From an uncultured Rhodospirillaceae bacterium (GTDB lineage Bacteria; Pseudomonadota; Alphaproteobacteria; Rhodospirillales; UBA2165), in the NCBI GenBank assembly GCA_913020445.1, contig CAJWAR010000024.1, forward strand, positions 1 through 64,000: a stretch of 64,000 bases of DNA, in the 5' to 3' direction. This document shows, one piece after another, positions 7,789 through 16,194 of the stretch. Positions within the stretch are counted from its first letter, which is position 1. Every line of letters starts with the position of its first letter. The notes beneath the pieces are model-generated. The model made no database searches and had not been told where the DNA came from. It was given only the letters and a program-made list of their open reading frames with translations. A program made the translations under genes and the position numbers.

Positions 7789-7893
7789 CCGGTTGGATCG
7801 GACCGGTGGCGTTGTGCTATTCTGGCGCTGTGTTCGCCGGTTGACGCCAATTGGCGCGCAGGTCAGGGGAAATGGACAGGCTCGGGAAAGGTA

Positions 7894-9510
7894 ATGGACG
7901 AGCACGATCTGATTAAACGGCGGGCAAACTATCAGCCTTTGACTCCGCTCGACTTTCTGCGCCGGGCGGTGGATGTGTATCCGGAAAAAACAGCCGTAAT
8001 CCACGGCTCGGCAAGTTGGTCCTATGACCAATTTCAACGCCGTTGCAGACAGTTGGCCAGCGCCTTGGCAGCGCGTGGGATCGGCCTGGGTGACGTCGTT
8101 GCGGTCCTAGCACCTAACATTCCGGCCCTGCTGGAGGCTCATTACGGCGTGCCGATGGCGGGCGCCGTACTGAACGCCATTAATAACCGGCTCGACGCCG
8201 CTACCATCGCCGCGATCCTTGAACATGGAGGCGCCAAGCTGCTCATAGCCGACCGGGAATTCGCCAGCGTGGTCGGCGAAGCCCTGACGATGATGGACCG
8301 GCCACCGGCCGTTATTGATATTGACGACGTGAACTTCAGCGGCGGCGAGCCGTTCGGTGAAGCCGAATATGAAGCCTTTCTCGCCACCGGCGATGCCGAG
8401 TTTTCCTGGCAGCCGCCGGATGACGAATGGCAATCTCTATCGTTAAATTATACCTCGGGTACCACCGGTGATCCGAAAGGTGTCGTATATCACCACCGGG
8501 GCGCTTATCTTAACGCCATCGGCAACACCATAATGTTCGGTCTGCGGCCCGATACGGTCTATCTTTGGACTTTGCCCATGTTCCATTGCAACGGCTGGTC
8601 CTATCCCTGGGCAGTAACCGTGCAGGCGGGCACCCACGTTTGCCTGCGCGAGGTCGAACCCGCCCGGATTTTCGCCTCAATCAGCAACCATGGCGTGACC
8701 CATATGTGCGCGGCGCCGATTATCCTCAACATGCTTATCCACGCTCCCGAGGAAGTAAAGGAGCGGTTTGGCCACCGGGTCGATGTGGCCACCGGAGGCG
8801 CGGCGCCGCCAAGCCCGGTGATCGAAGCCATGGAAAAGATGGGGTTCCGGGTGACTCATCTCTATGGTCTTACCGAAACTTTCGGTCCGTCGACGACCTG
8901 CGCTTGGCAAGATGACTGGGATGATTTGCCGGCCTGCCAACAAGCGGCCATGCTGGCCCGCCAGGGGGTGCGCAATCTGACGATGGCCCATCAGATGGTC
9001 GCCGACCCGGATACATTGGAACCGGTGCCGGCCGACGGCGCCACCATCGGCGAGTTGATGCTGCGCGGCAACACGGTAATGAAGGGATATTTGAAAAATC
9101 CCCGGGCCACCGAGACCGCTTTCGCCGGAGACTGGTTTCATACCGGTGACCTCGGTGTCGTGCATCCCGACGGTTACCTCGAAATCAAGGACCGGTCGAA
9201 GGACATCATCATCTCGGGCGGCGAGAACATATCCAGTCTCGAGATTGAAGAGGCGCTCTACCGCCATCCCGATGTGATGGAAGCCGCCGTAGTCGCTAAA
9301 CCGGACGCCAAATGGGGTGAAACCCCGTGCGCCTTTGTCACCTTGCTTCCCACTGCGGATAACGTGACCGCTGCCGATATTATCGCCTGGTGCCGCGACC
9401 ATCTCGCCCATTTCAAATGTCCGAGCGAAGTGGTTTTCGGCCCGCTGCCCAAGACGTCTACCGGCAAGATCCAGAAATATGTTCTGCGCCGGCAGGCCGA
9501 GGATAATTGA
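7894..9510 (+). CDS. acyl-CoA synthetase (AMP-forming)
   Basis: A 538-residue ANL-superfamily ligase that activates a carboxylic acid through an acyl-AMP to its CoA thioester. The P-loop is YTSGTTGDPKG (about 189-199), followed by the adenine-binding LYGLTETFGPS near 324, the hinge region WFHTGDLG and DRSKDIIISGGENISS, and the C-terminal Lys in KTSTGKIQK. The motif VVYHHRGAYLN after the P-loop is seen in the branch with plant acyl-activating enzymes and the methylmercaptopropionate ligase DmdB, but substrate cannot be fixed from sequence. GGGAAAGG precedes the start. A terminator follows, which closes the M24-FmdB-ligase group. Confidence 0.93.
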   Translation: MDEHDLIKRRANYQPLTPLDFLRRAVDVYPEKTAVIHGSASWSYDQFQRRCRQLASALAARGIGLGDVVAVLAPNIPALLEAHYGVPMAGAVLNAINNRLDAATIAAILEHGGAKLLIADREFASVVGEALTMMDRPPAVIDIDDVNFSGGEPFGEAEYEAFLATGDAEFSWQPPDDEWQSLSLNYTSGTTGDPKGVVYHHRGAYLNAIGNTIMFGLRPDTVYLWTLPMFHCNGWSYPWAVTVQAGTHVCLREVEPARIFASISNHGVTHMCAAPIILNMLIHAPEEVKERFGHRVDVATGGAAPPSPVIEAMEKMGFRVTHLYGLTETFGPSTTCAWQDDWDDLPACQQAAMLARQGVRNLTMAHQMVADPDTLEPVPADGATIGELMLRGNTVMKGYLKNPRATETAFAGDWFHTGDLGVVHPDGYLEIKDRSKDIIISGGENISSLEIEEALYRHPDVMEAAVVAKPDAKWGETPCAFVTLLPTADNVTAADIIAWCRDHLAHFKCPSEVVFGPLPKTSTGKIQKYVLRRQAEDN

Positions 9511-9516
9511 TCGTCG

Positions 9517-9549
9517 AGCCCACTCTCACCAGGGAAGAGTGGGGCTTTT
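9517..9549 (+). terminator. Rho-independent terminator after the acyl-CoA ligase
   Basis: agcccactct (9517-9526) pairs with agagtggggct (9536-9546) with one bulged G, a 9-nt loop and a short T run. It starts 7 bp after the ligase stop. Confidence 0.75.
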
Positions 9550-9601
9550 ACATAAAGATCCCACCCTAAGAAAAGAAGGAGGAGGCGTGAGGTTCCTCAA
9601 A

Positions 9602-10018
9602 TCACTGATTAGCCAAGCTGGCTGGAAAGTCAATTTCGTTTATCCGGTCGCCGGCGCGATCAAAAATAGCATCTTGTTCGCTCGTAAACCCGCCCCCGGC
9701 AAGACGTTGCAATACCTGACCGATCATATTGTCTACTTGCGCTTGGCCTGGCGGAACACCATTAACGGAACGTCCGCCGATAATAAGAACCCTATTCCAG
9801 TCGCCGTCAAAACCTGCGGTCGCGGCAAGTTCATCAAGGATACATTTTGGTTCAATTGGATGATATGAGGCGGCAACTGTTCCAATTTCCCCGTCAGCTG
9901 GAGAGTTGAACCAAACGCATATAAGTGTTTCAAACCGGTGCTCCTCAGGAAGATTGCTCACGGCTTGCATCAACGCATCAAATGTTTGGGGAATATCGGG
10001 ATTGATTGTTTCGGTCAT
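9602..10018 (-). CDS. hypothetical protein
   Basis: I do not recognise this protein. From the ATG at 10018 it has 138 residues, is acidic and soluble, with no signal peptide or membrane segment. Visible stretches are RFETLICVWFNSPADGEIG, WNRVLIIGGRSVNG and a C-terminal DRAGDRINEIDFPASLA. An earlier in-frame ATG at 10057 would add 13 residues with two Lys and a Cys and looks less likely. The amino acid mix is that of a real protein, unlike the Arg/Lys-rich plus-strand frame opposite it. It lies between the ligase terminator and the Pht5-like gene. Confidence 0.65.
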   Translation of the reverse strand: MTETINPDIPQTFDALMQAVSNLPEEHRFETLICVWFNSPADGEIGTVAASYHPIEPKCILDELAATAGFDGDWNRVLIIGGRSVNGVPPGQAQVDNMIGQVLQRLAGGGFTSEQDAIFDRAGDRINEIDFPASLANQ

Positions 10019-10121
10019 TTTGAAAATCTTGTCTTTGTTTTGAGTACTGCAAACCACAAACTACCACAAAATATTAGGCGCACAACATGAGCGAATTTAT
10101 TTCAAAACACAAACGGACTCC

Positions 10122-11099
10122 CTACAACGTCGAGGGCACGAATAGGTCTTCGATTTTAAAGGGCTGCTCGGTAATGCCTTGCTCAAAGGACCAGCGAATT
10201 TGCGCCTCCAGCGTTTTTCGATTTTTGGCTATGCCATAGGGCCAAAAATCTTCGCCCATAAGTTCAATGGTGGATTCTGCTTCGGCAACCAGCCAGGGAA
10301 GCGTCACCGCCAGCGCATCCAGATCAGTCAAATGGGGCAGGGCCTTCGCTTTTGCGTCCTCAAAAGCAGCGACGACATTCCCGGCAAGCTTTGGATCGGC
10401 GGCAATGAGATCGTCACGGATGCCAACCACATGCATGATTGGAAAGATACCGGTTTTGCCGAAATAGGCCTGTTCGACGCTGCGGAATTCCGGAAAGAGA
10501 CGGCCAATAGATGGTGCTTTGTCAGTGAAAACTTGCGGATCACGATAGGTGATGATGGCATCAATGCTGCCCTCAACCAGCATACTCCCCAGTGTTTCCG
10601 TTGGCTCTATCGCTTTAACGTCAATGTCCGCCGGCGGGTCCATCGCCATATAAGTCAGTCCGCCGGGGGCGTCGATCCCGCCGGTAAGCCAATGAATGTC
10701 GTTGATTTTAACGTCATACTCGTCGCTCAACATACCCCGCACGCAAAGTCCGCGGGTAAAATGGTAATTGGGAATGCCAATCGTTTTACCGCGTAAATCT
10801 TCTGGCCTTTTAATGTTGCGGTCGGTTCGGATGTAGATCGAGCTATGAGGAAAGACCCGGGATAAAAAAACCGGCACCGCGGTATAGGGCCACTCAAACT
10901 TGGAACGGGCCAATAGATAGGTGCTGAAGGACATTTCAGCGATATCAAATTCATGATCATCAAATAACCGGCGGAAGGTTTCGGGCGGCGCTAAATTCAG
11001 ATAATCAATTTCATAGCCTTCGATGGCAACCTCGCCTGATTTGAGCGCCTGAATACGATCGTAATTACCGCTGGCAATTTTAATTGATGTGGGCGGCAT
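10122..11099 (-). CDS. Pht5-like / NMT1-like binding-domain protein
   Basis: A 325-residue protein of the family annotated as 4,5-dihydroxyphthalate decarboxylase (Pht5), which has a periplasmic-binding-protein fold. It starts IKIASGNYDRIQALKSGEV, then DIAEMSFSTYLLAR, LRGKTIGIPNYHFTRGLCVRG and a C-terminal WPYGIAKNRKTLEAQIRWS, all family hallmarks. There is no signal peptide, so it is cytoplasmic, as for the decarboxylase rather than a transport receptor. I chose the ATG at 11099 because GGAGAG lies about seven bases upstream; a longer frame would run back through a repeat half site. No phthalate genes are nearby, so the reaction is unproven. Confidence 0.83.
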   Translation of the reverse strand: MPPTSIKIASGNYDRIQALKSGEVAIEGYEIDYLNLAPPETFRRLFDDHEFDIAEMSFSTYLLARSKFEWPYTAVPVFLSRVFPHSSIYIRTDRNIKRPEDLRGKTIGIPNYHFTRGLCVRGMLSDEYDVKINDIHWLTGGIDAPGGLTYMAMDPPADIDVKAIEPTETLGSMLVEGSIDAIITYRDPQVFTDKAPSIGRLFPEFRSVEQAYFGKTGIFPIMHVVGIRDDLIAADPKLAGNVVAAFEDAKAKALPHLTDLDALAVTLPWLVAEAESTIELMGEDFWPYGIAKNRKTLEAQIRWSFEQGITEQPFKIEDLFVPSTL

Positions 11100-11148
11100 G
11101 CCAATTCTCTCCACTGTTATGCGTTTAGTGAATCCCGCACGGTGTAAG

Positions 11149-11165
11149 GAGTCCGCTTTTAGCTG
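11149..11165. repeat. half copy of the dispersed hairpin repeat
   Basis: The sequence gaGTCCGCTTTTAGC matches the start of hairpin 2 in copies 1 and 2, but the returning arm (agcrgac) is missing. It lies in the gap between the Pht5-like gene and the divergent EamA gene. Probably a decayed copy. Confidence 0.45.
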
Positions 11166-11286
11166 ATAATGTTGATAAAGTCTTGGTTGTTTGTTAAGCG
11201 GTTCGATGGCGAGCTTGACTTCGATCAAGACATTAGGTGATCGATTGCAATATCTTGTGGCAGCAATTCTTGGGGAAACAATCATA

Positions 11287-12177
11287 TTGAATAATCAACG
11301 TACTTTTGGCATCGTGCTGGCTCTGATCAGTGCGGTTAGTTTTGCCCTCGCCAACACTCTCGCCGGCGTCGCTTATAAGGGCGGCAGTGATCCGCTGACG
11401 ATGTTAACAACTCGCTTTATCCTGCCGGTGATACTGGTTTTCTTTATGCTGAAATCAGCGGGTAAGCCGATGCTGATGAAGGGGCGGAGAAATTTGGCCG
11501 GGATTGCTCTTGGCCTTCTGACGGTGATTTATACATTTGCCCTATTGTCAGCGATCGACTTGTTGCCGGTCTCCATTGCCATTCTGCTGTTTTATCTTTT
11601 TCCGATCCTGACCGCCTTCATTTTGGCAATCCTGGGCTGGGGGAAGCTAACCCCGACCATGGTGATCAGCGCTATCGTTGCCTTTTTGGGCCTGTCGCTG
11701 GCACTCGCGGTTAAATTTAACGAATTGGATAAAGTCGGCATAATTTTTGGGCTGGTTTCGGCATTTAGTTTTGCCATTGTTTGTGCGATCAGTAATCGTA
11801 TTATGCGCGGTCAGGATTCGCTGCTGGGGACCTTTTATATCTGCGCAGTTGCGACTCTGACGATGATCGTTGTCTATTTGGTAAGCGGGAAATTTAACTT
11901 ACCAACGAGCGATGCTGGTTGGGCTGGATTTATCGCCTCCCACATTCTCTACACCGCGGCCATCATCGGGTTTTTCAAATCGATTTCGATGGTTGGCGCC
12001 GCCGCCACAACGTTTTTCTCCAATTTGGAACCGATCGTCGTTGTCGGTGCCGGCTACGTATTGCTCGGTCAATTGATATCGTTCTGGCAAATGGTTGGTG
12101 TGGCAATTGTCGTCTGTGCGATAATTTACGCCAGTCGATCCAGCAGTGACGACACCCGCACTGAGCCGGCAGAGTAG
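11287..12177 (+). CDS. EamA/DMT-family transporter
   Basis: A membrane protein of about 296 residues with ten predicted helices in two EamA halves: FGIVLALISAVSFALANTL starts the first and VGIIFGLVSAFSFAIVCAI the second. Such proteins export or exchange amino acids, nucleotides or other metabolites. I place the start at a TTG (11287) because GGGGAA lies about nine bases upstream and the first helix follows directly; an in-frame start at 11191 would add 32 residues without membrane character. It converges on the binding-protein gene at 12204. The substrate is unknown. Confidence 0.88.
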   Translation: MNNQRTFGIVLALISAVSFALANTLAGVAYKGGSDPLTMLTTRFILPVILVFFMLKSAGKPMLMKGRRNLAGIALGLLTVIYTFALLSAIDLLPVSIAILLFYLFPILTAFILAILGWGKLTPTMVISAIVAFLGLSLALAVKFNELDKVGIIFGLVSAFSFAIVCAISNRIMRGQDSLLGTFYICAVATLTMIVVYLVSGKFNLPTSDAGWAGFIASHILYTAAIIGFFKSISMVGAAATTFFSNLEPIVVVGAGYVLLGQLISFWQMVGVAIVVCAIIYASRSSSDDTRTEPAE

Positions 12178-12203
12178 ATCTGAATTAAGTATCGTGTGGC
12201 CTT

Positions 12204-13004
12204 TCAATTTCGGGGGTCTAATAGGAAGCCATATTTTCGATAGATTTTATCGAACTCTTTTTGCTTTTGCATGTCACTCAATGCCTTATTGAGTTTCGCC
12301 AGGAGTTTCTTTTTATGGGGAAATGGGGCCGCCTTGGAAAACATGACATGCAAGCGCCGAAACGGCACAAAGGCTGCTGGCAGTTTTGCGACTGAATTGG
12401 TTAGTCCAAGCTTATCGGCTTCGGCGAGAAATGGAGCCGTGGGCGCAATCGCGATTTCAACTCGTTCGAGGGAAAGAACTTTGCTCAAGTTACTATAGTT
12501 TCTAACCCGAAGAATCTTAAATTTGCCGTCTTTATCCGCCTTATTAAACGCGGCCCCAAGATTTATACCAAGCACAACCGCAATCTTTTTTCCATAAAGA
12601 TCAGAAAGAGAGCGAAACGGAATTTCTTCGCCTTTACGGGCAAAAACGTGTGTCGCTGTCCAGCCAATGGGGGTATCTGCGTAGACTGCAAAATCTTTGC
12701 GTTTTGCTGTTTGTGTTAAACCAAATGCACCGTCAGTATTCCCACGCTCCAGGTAGAAGAGAAGCCGCTTGGAAGGCAGAGGCCTGGTTTTGATCACAAT
12801 GCCGACACGCCGCGCCGCTTCGTCCATGATATCTAAAAAAGGTCCGATGAATTTGCCGTTCTTACGCCATTTAAACGGTTTTGCATCTGTTTCGATAAAG
12901 CCCATTTCGAGGGTGACGGCATGTCCGACGTGAGGGATCAGCAAGCCGCTGATCAAAGCTAAGGCGATATATATCCATCTTAGAGAATTTTTATTCACTG
13001 TCAT
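12204..13004 (-). CDS. periplasmic amino-acid-type solute-binding protein (SBP family 3)
   Basis: A 266-residue exported protein. The signal peptide runs through IYIALALISGLLIPHVGHA. The mature part has family-3 features: PFKWRKNGKFIGPFLDIMDE, RRVGIVIKTRPLPSKRLL, LYGKKIAVVLG and the C-terminal LNKALSDMQKQKEFDKIYRK. Many stand-alone members bind no transported solute and serve sensing or other roles; no permease or ATPase gene is adjacent. The ATG at 13004 touches GGGAG, too close for normal initiation; a GTG two codons later (12998) is better spaced and may be the true start. Confidence 0.85.
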   Translation of the reverse strand: MTVNKNSLRWIYIALALISGLLIPHVGHAVTLEMGFIETDAKPFKWRKNGKFIGPFLDIMDEAARRVGIVIKTRPLPSKRLLFYLERGNTDGAFGLTQTAKRKDFAVYADTPIGWTATHVFARKGEEIPFRSLSDLYGKKIAVVLGINLGAAFNKADKDGKFKILRVRNYSNLSKVLSLERVEIAIAPTAPFLAEADKLGLTNSVAKLPAAFVPFRRLHVMFSKAAPFPHKKKLLAKLNKALSDMQKQKEFDKIYRKYGFLLDPRN

Positions 13005-13074
13005 CTCCCTGGTATCCTAAAAGATATGGTTATTACATCGTAATTGTTCAACCATTGAGACGCTTGCCTTCGGT

Positions 13075-13944
13075 CTAAGCCCCTTCAACCAACTTTTGCA
13101 TTCCCCGCACCAAATCGCTTGCAGCATTATTGTATTCCCGAGCGAGGGAGAAGTGGTTGTGATCTGGGTATTCTAGGGTCGCAACCGGATTTCCAGCCTG
13201 GCGGCAGAGTTCACCATAGTCACGGGACTGGCGTATGAACTCAGGCGTTTCCTTGCCGGCCCAAATAATCAACATAGGCAATTCAGTGCGGGGCAGGTGT
13301 TGCGCCGGGCTGTTGCGCACGACACTCGCATCGTCAAGCTTGAGATACTCTTTCTGGCTGGTGTGGCGGAAGGGTTCGAGGTCATAGAGGCCACTGGCAG
13401 CGGCGATGCCTTTGATTACATTTTCCGGCAGGCTGTATTCGCTTGGCCAGCCTGTAGCTGCAATCATGCCGCTCAGGTGACCGCCAGCGGAACTGCCGGC
13501 GACAATAATACGATCTCGATCGCCGCCAAAATCCGCAGCATGGTGGTAAATCCAGGTGATTGCCGAGCGCACATCATCGACAATGTCATCGAGGGTAACA
13601 TCCGGCGCCAAACGATAGTTGAGTGTGATCCAGGTGATCCCTTTGGGGTTGAAAACTTGAGCCGGAAAGCGGTAGCCCGCCTTATCGCCCACTTTCCAAT
13701 AGCCGCCGTGAATATAAACGACGATGGGTGAAGGGGCGTCAGCAGACTCTGGGGCCGGAAAAATATCCATCTTTTGGAGGGGAGATGACCCATAGGCCAC
13801 ATCAAGCTGGATATTTTCACCACCGAGAATCTGATCCGATAACGCTCCATATTCAAGCCGGTAGCTGTCGAGGTCATCGACGGTCGCTTCGATGTCATAC
13901 TGAATGTCAAGCGCCGCTAAATCATATCCCTGATAAATGGTCAT
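13075..13944 (-). CDS. alpha/beta hydrolase, kynurenine formamidase-like
   Basis: An alpha/beta hydrolase of 289 residues from the ATG at 13944, chosen for the GAAGG five bases upstream; an ATG at 13959 has none. The oxyanion motif HGGYWKVGDK, the nucleophile elbow GSSAGGH and a late His in DHNHFSL give the Ser-Asp-His triad. The HGGYW plus GSSAGGH combination and length fit the esterase/arylformamidase branch, which hydrolyses N-formylkynurenine or small esters. No tryptophan catabolic gene is adjacent, so the substrate is inferred only. Confidence 0.85.
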   Translation of the reverse strand: MTIYQGYDLAALDIQYDIEATVDDLDSYRLEYGALSDQILGGENIQLDVAYGSSPLQKMDIFPAPESADAPSPIVVYIHGGYWKVGDKAGYRFPAQVFNPKGITWITLNYRLAPDVTLDDIVDDVRSAITWIYHHAADFGGDRDRIIVAGSSAGGHLSGMIAATGWPSEYSLPENVIKGIAAASGLYDLEPFRHTSQKEYLKLDDASVVRNSPAQHLPRTELPMLIIWAGKETPEFIRQSRDYGELCRQAGNPVATLEYPDHNHFSLAREYNNAASDLVRGMQKLVEGA

Positions 13945-14074
13945 CGTGCCTTCAAACATACCTAAAATTTTGGCATTAGCAAATTGGCAGTTGATAAAGC
14001 CTGCCGGTTTAACGCACCCGGTGGTTTACTATCTACTTGCTGCCGCCTAAGATTTCCTCGCCGAGGAACATTGG

Positions 14075-14167
14075 ATGAAAAAATGCAAGTCATATGGTAC
14101 TGCGCTGCTCATGTGGCTGAAGTTACCCGGATGGCGGCAGAGTAGAGATATTATAAAGGCATCATAA
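14075..14167 (+). CDS. possible 30-residue leader peptide before the FAD dehydrogenase
   Basis: A 31-codon frame (start MKKCKSYGTALLMWLK) has GAGGAA eight bases before its ATG and ends in a TAA that overlaps the ATG of the next gene as TAATG. The geometry suggests translational coupling. The peptide is basic with a short hydrophobic middle. It may be a real leader or chance; nothing outside geometry supports it. Confidence 0.35.
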   Translation: MKKCKSYGTALLMWLKLPGWRQSRDIIKAS

Positions 14168-15603
14168 TGAGCAATATCGTTACTGCGTTGCAGTCAAAAT
14201 TTGATGACGCAACAGTACTTACTGATTCTAAAGATATGGCGAAATACGTCACCGACTGGCCGGGCAAGCTGACCGGCAAGGCTTTGGCGGTGGTGCGGCC
14301 CACGACAACCGAAGATGTTGCCGAAGTCGCAAAACTGGCGTTCGAGACCGCAACGCCGATTGTGCCACAAAGCGGAAATACAGGGGTTGCCGGCGGCTCG
14401 GTGCCGGATGATAGCGGCGCGGCAATAGTGTTGTCCCTGGAACGGATGAATAAAATACGGGACATCAGCCCATCGGCGATGACCGTGACGGTGGAAGCCG
14501 GCTGCGTGCTTGAAACGTTGCATAATACTGTTGAAGCGCAGGATTTGTTTTTTCCGCTCAATTTTGGCGCCAAAGGAAGCTGTATGATCGGTGGCAATCT
14601 CGCGACCAATGCTGGTGGTCAGAATGTGGTGCGCTATGGTAATACGCGGGAACTGTGCCTCGGCATTGAGGCCGTGCTGCCCGATGGCCGAATTGTTAAT
14701 TTGCTGTCGGGCCTGCGCAAAGACAATACTGGCTATGATCTGCGCGATTTGTTTATCGGCTCGGAAGGAACACTCGGCATCATCACGGCGGCAACGATGA
14801 AGCTGTTTCATTTGCCCAAGGCCCGGGCGACGACCTTTGCCGTGGTGCCTGATATAACGAATGGGCTCGAATTGCTCAATCGAGCGCAAGCCGAAACTGG
14901 TGGCGCGGTCGAGGCCTTTGAGTTGATCCCACGGGTGTTTCTGGAAATCATTCAGCAATATGCGCCACAGCACAATATCCCGTTTGCTGAAATTCCCGAG
15001 CTTTGCGTGTTGATTGAAATCGCCGCGACCTCAGATGCTGAGGCGATTGCTGATGCTAACGGCGTGGTGCCGATTGTCGCCAAACTTGAAAAAATCCTCG
15101 AAAGCGGGTTGGCCGATGGCATTGTAACGGATGCCGTTATCGCTTCCTCCGAAGCCCAGCGGCAGGAAATGTGGGATATGCGGGAAGGCGCCTTGGAAGC
15201 CGTCACGGCGGCGGGCGTGTGGATTGGTTTTGATATTTCCCTGCCGCTGGATCAAGTGCATGCCTTTGTCGACGAAATGACGCGGCGTGCGGATGAGATC
15301 GTGCCCGGCCTTCGGATGTGTCATATGGGACATTTGGGTGATGGTAATTTGCACTATACGATCTTTTCTCCCGAATCCGGTGACGAAGATTCGACGGCTA
15401 ACGCAGAAGCTATTAAGGCTGCAGTTTACGACGCAATCGTTGAATTTGGCGGCTCGTTCAGTGCGGAACATGGCATCGGCACGACCAAGCTTTATGCGAT
15501 GGAGAATTACAAGGATCCGGTAGCGCTGGACGTTATGCAACAGATCAAAGCAACGTTTGATCCCAAAGGCATCATGAATCCAGGCAAGTTACTTCCTCAA
15601 TAG
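14167..15603 (+). CDS. FAD-linked D-2-hydroxyacid dehydrogenase (GlcD / D2HGDH type)
   Basis: A 478-residue flavoprotein of the VAO family that oxidises a D-2-hydroxyacid such as D-lactate, glycolate or D-2-hydroxyglutarate. The FAD-binding part shows PQSGNTGVAGGSVP (about 63-76), GGNLATNAGGQNVVRYG (near 143) and LFIGSEGTLGIIT. The catalytic C-terminal half has the metal-binding HMGHLGDGNLHY and the family end signature AEHGIGTTK. Length and motifs are standard. No GlcE/GlcF genes follow, so it probably acts alone like D2HGDH or Dld II. AAGG lies ten bases before the ATG, which overlaps the stop of a possible leader. Confidence 0.93.
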   Translation: MSNIVTALQSKFDDATVLTDSKDMAKYVTDWPGKLTGKALAVVRPTTTEDVAEVAKLAFETATPIVPQSGNTGVAGGSVPDDSGAAIVLSLERMNKIRDISPSAMTVTVEAGCVLETLHNTVEAQDLFFPLNFGAKGSCMIGGNLATNAGGQNVVRYGNTRELCLGIEAVLPDGRIVNLLSGLRKDNTGYDLRDLFIGSEGTLGIITAATMKLFHLPKARATTFAVVPDITNGLELLNRAQAETGGAVEAFELIPRVFLEIIQQYAPQHNIPFAEIPELCVLIEIAATSDAEAIADANGVVPIVAKLEKILESGLADGIVTDAVIASSEAQRQEMWDMREGALEAVTAAGVWIGFDISLPLDQVHAFVDEMTRRADEIVPGLRMCHMGHLGDGNLHYTIFSPESGDEDSTANAEAIKAAVYDAIVEFGGSFSAEHGIGTTKLYAMENYKDPVALDVMQQIKATFDPKGIMNPGKLLPQ

Positions 15604-15618
15604 TACTCCTATCGATTT

Positions 15619-15632
15619 CTGATTTAAATCAA
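15619..15632 (+). promoter_or_regulatory. FNR/FixK-type box before bacteriohemerythrin
   Basis: CTGAT-TTAA-ATCAA matches the FNR/FixK consensus TTGAT-N4-ATCAA at nine of ten defined positions and contains a perfect 12-bp palindrome (TGATTTAAATCA). Its centre is about 66 bp before the hemerythrin ATG. Such boxes mediate activation at low oxygen, which suits an oxygen-binding product. Confidence 0.6.
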
Positions 15633-15691
15633 GGCGATATTTTGCGAAATCTCTACAGTGATCATAAATAAAATCAACTGGAGAGGCTCCG

Positions 15692-16087
15692 ATGAGTTGG
15701 AAAAGTGAATACAGCGTTGGTGTTCCTAAATTCGACGATGATCACGAGATAATTCTCAATTTGATTGATACCTATTTGACGCAATCAGATTCGGGTTTGG
15801 ATTTAAACACCGTGCGATTCATTATCGATCAGCTTGGCGATTATTCACAATCGCATTTCAAAGCCGAAGAAACCTATATGAAGGAAATCAAATATCCTCG
15901 ATTGGAAGATCATCGCCGGTTGCATCACGAGATGCTGGATCAGCTTACCTATATACGCAGTCAATGTGAAAAAGGTGAGACGAGCGTTGTCGAAGTGACG
16001 GCAAAATTTTTGCATGATTGGTGGAACAATCACATACTCCTTGAAGATATGGCTTATAAACGTTTTGCGGGCAGCGGATCAGAATAA
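15692..16087 (+). CDS. bacteriohemerythrin
   Basis: A 131-residue single-domain hemerythrin, which binds O2 at a non-haem di-iron centre inside a four-helix bundle. All expected ligands are present: His18 (DDDHEII), His55 and Glu59 (SHFKAEE), His74 and His78 (DHRRLHHEM), His114 and Asp119 (NHILLED). GGAGAGG lies before the ATG. Proteins of this kind store oxygen, deliver it to oxygenases or oxidases, or inform a sensor. The gene lies 107 bp before a large hybrid kinase in the same direction and behind an FNR/FixK-like box. Confidence 0.95.
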   Translation: MSWKSEYSVGVPKFDDDHEIILNLIDTYLTQSDSGLDLNTVRFIIDQLGDYSQSHFKAEETYMKEIKYPRLEDHRRLHHEMLDQLTYIRSQCEKGETSVVEVTAKFLHDWWNNHILLEDMAYKRFAGSGSE

Positions 16088-16194
16088 TCGCCGACTGGCA
16101 TGAAGATTCAGATTTAAGAAATAATTTGATATCTGGCCTTTAATTCTGGCAAAAGATGATCATATGTTAAGTAATTGATCTATTTGGGGAATAC

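Noticed and set aside
8677-9411. Long minus-strand frame of 244 codons opposite the acyl-CoA ligase
   Set aside because: It lies wholly within a clear ligase gene, has no ribosome site, and its His/Arg/Gly-rich product is the usual antisense of a GC-biased gene.
9479-9868. Plus-strand frame of 129 codons after the acyl-CoA ligase
   Set aside because: It starts inside the ligase, crosses its terminator and opposes a better minus-strand gene (9602-10018).
14194-14973. Minus-strand frame of 259 codons opposite the FAD dehydrogenase
   Set aside because: Antisense of an unmistakable dehydrogenase; His/Arg/Ile composition, no start signal, no family.
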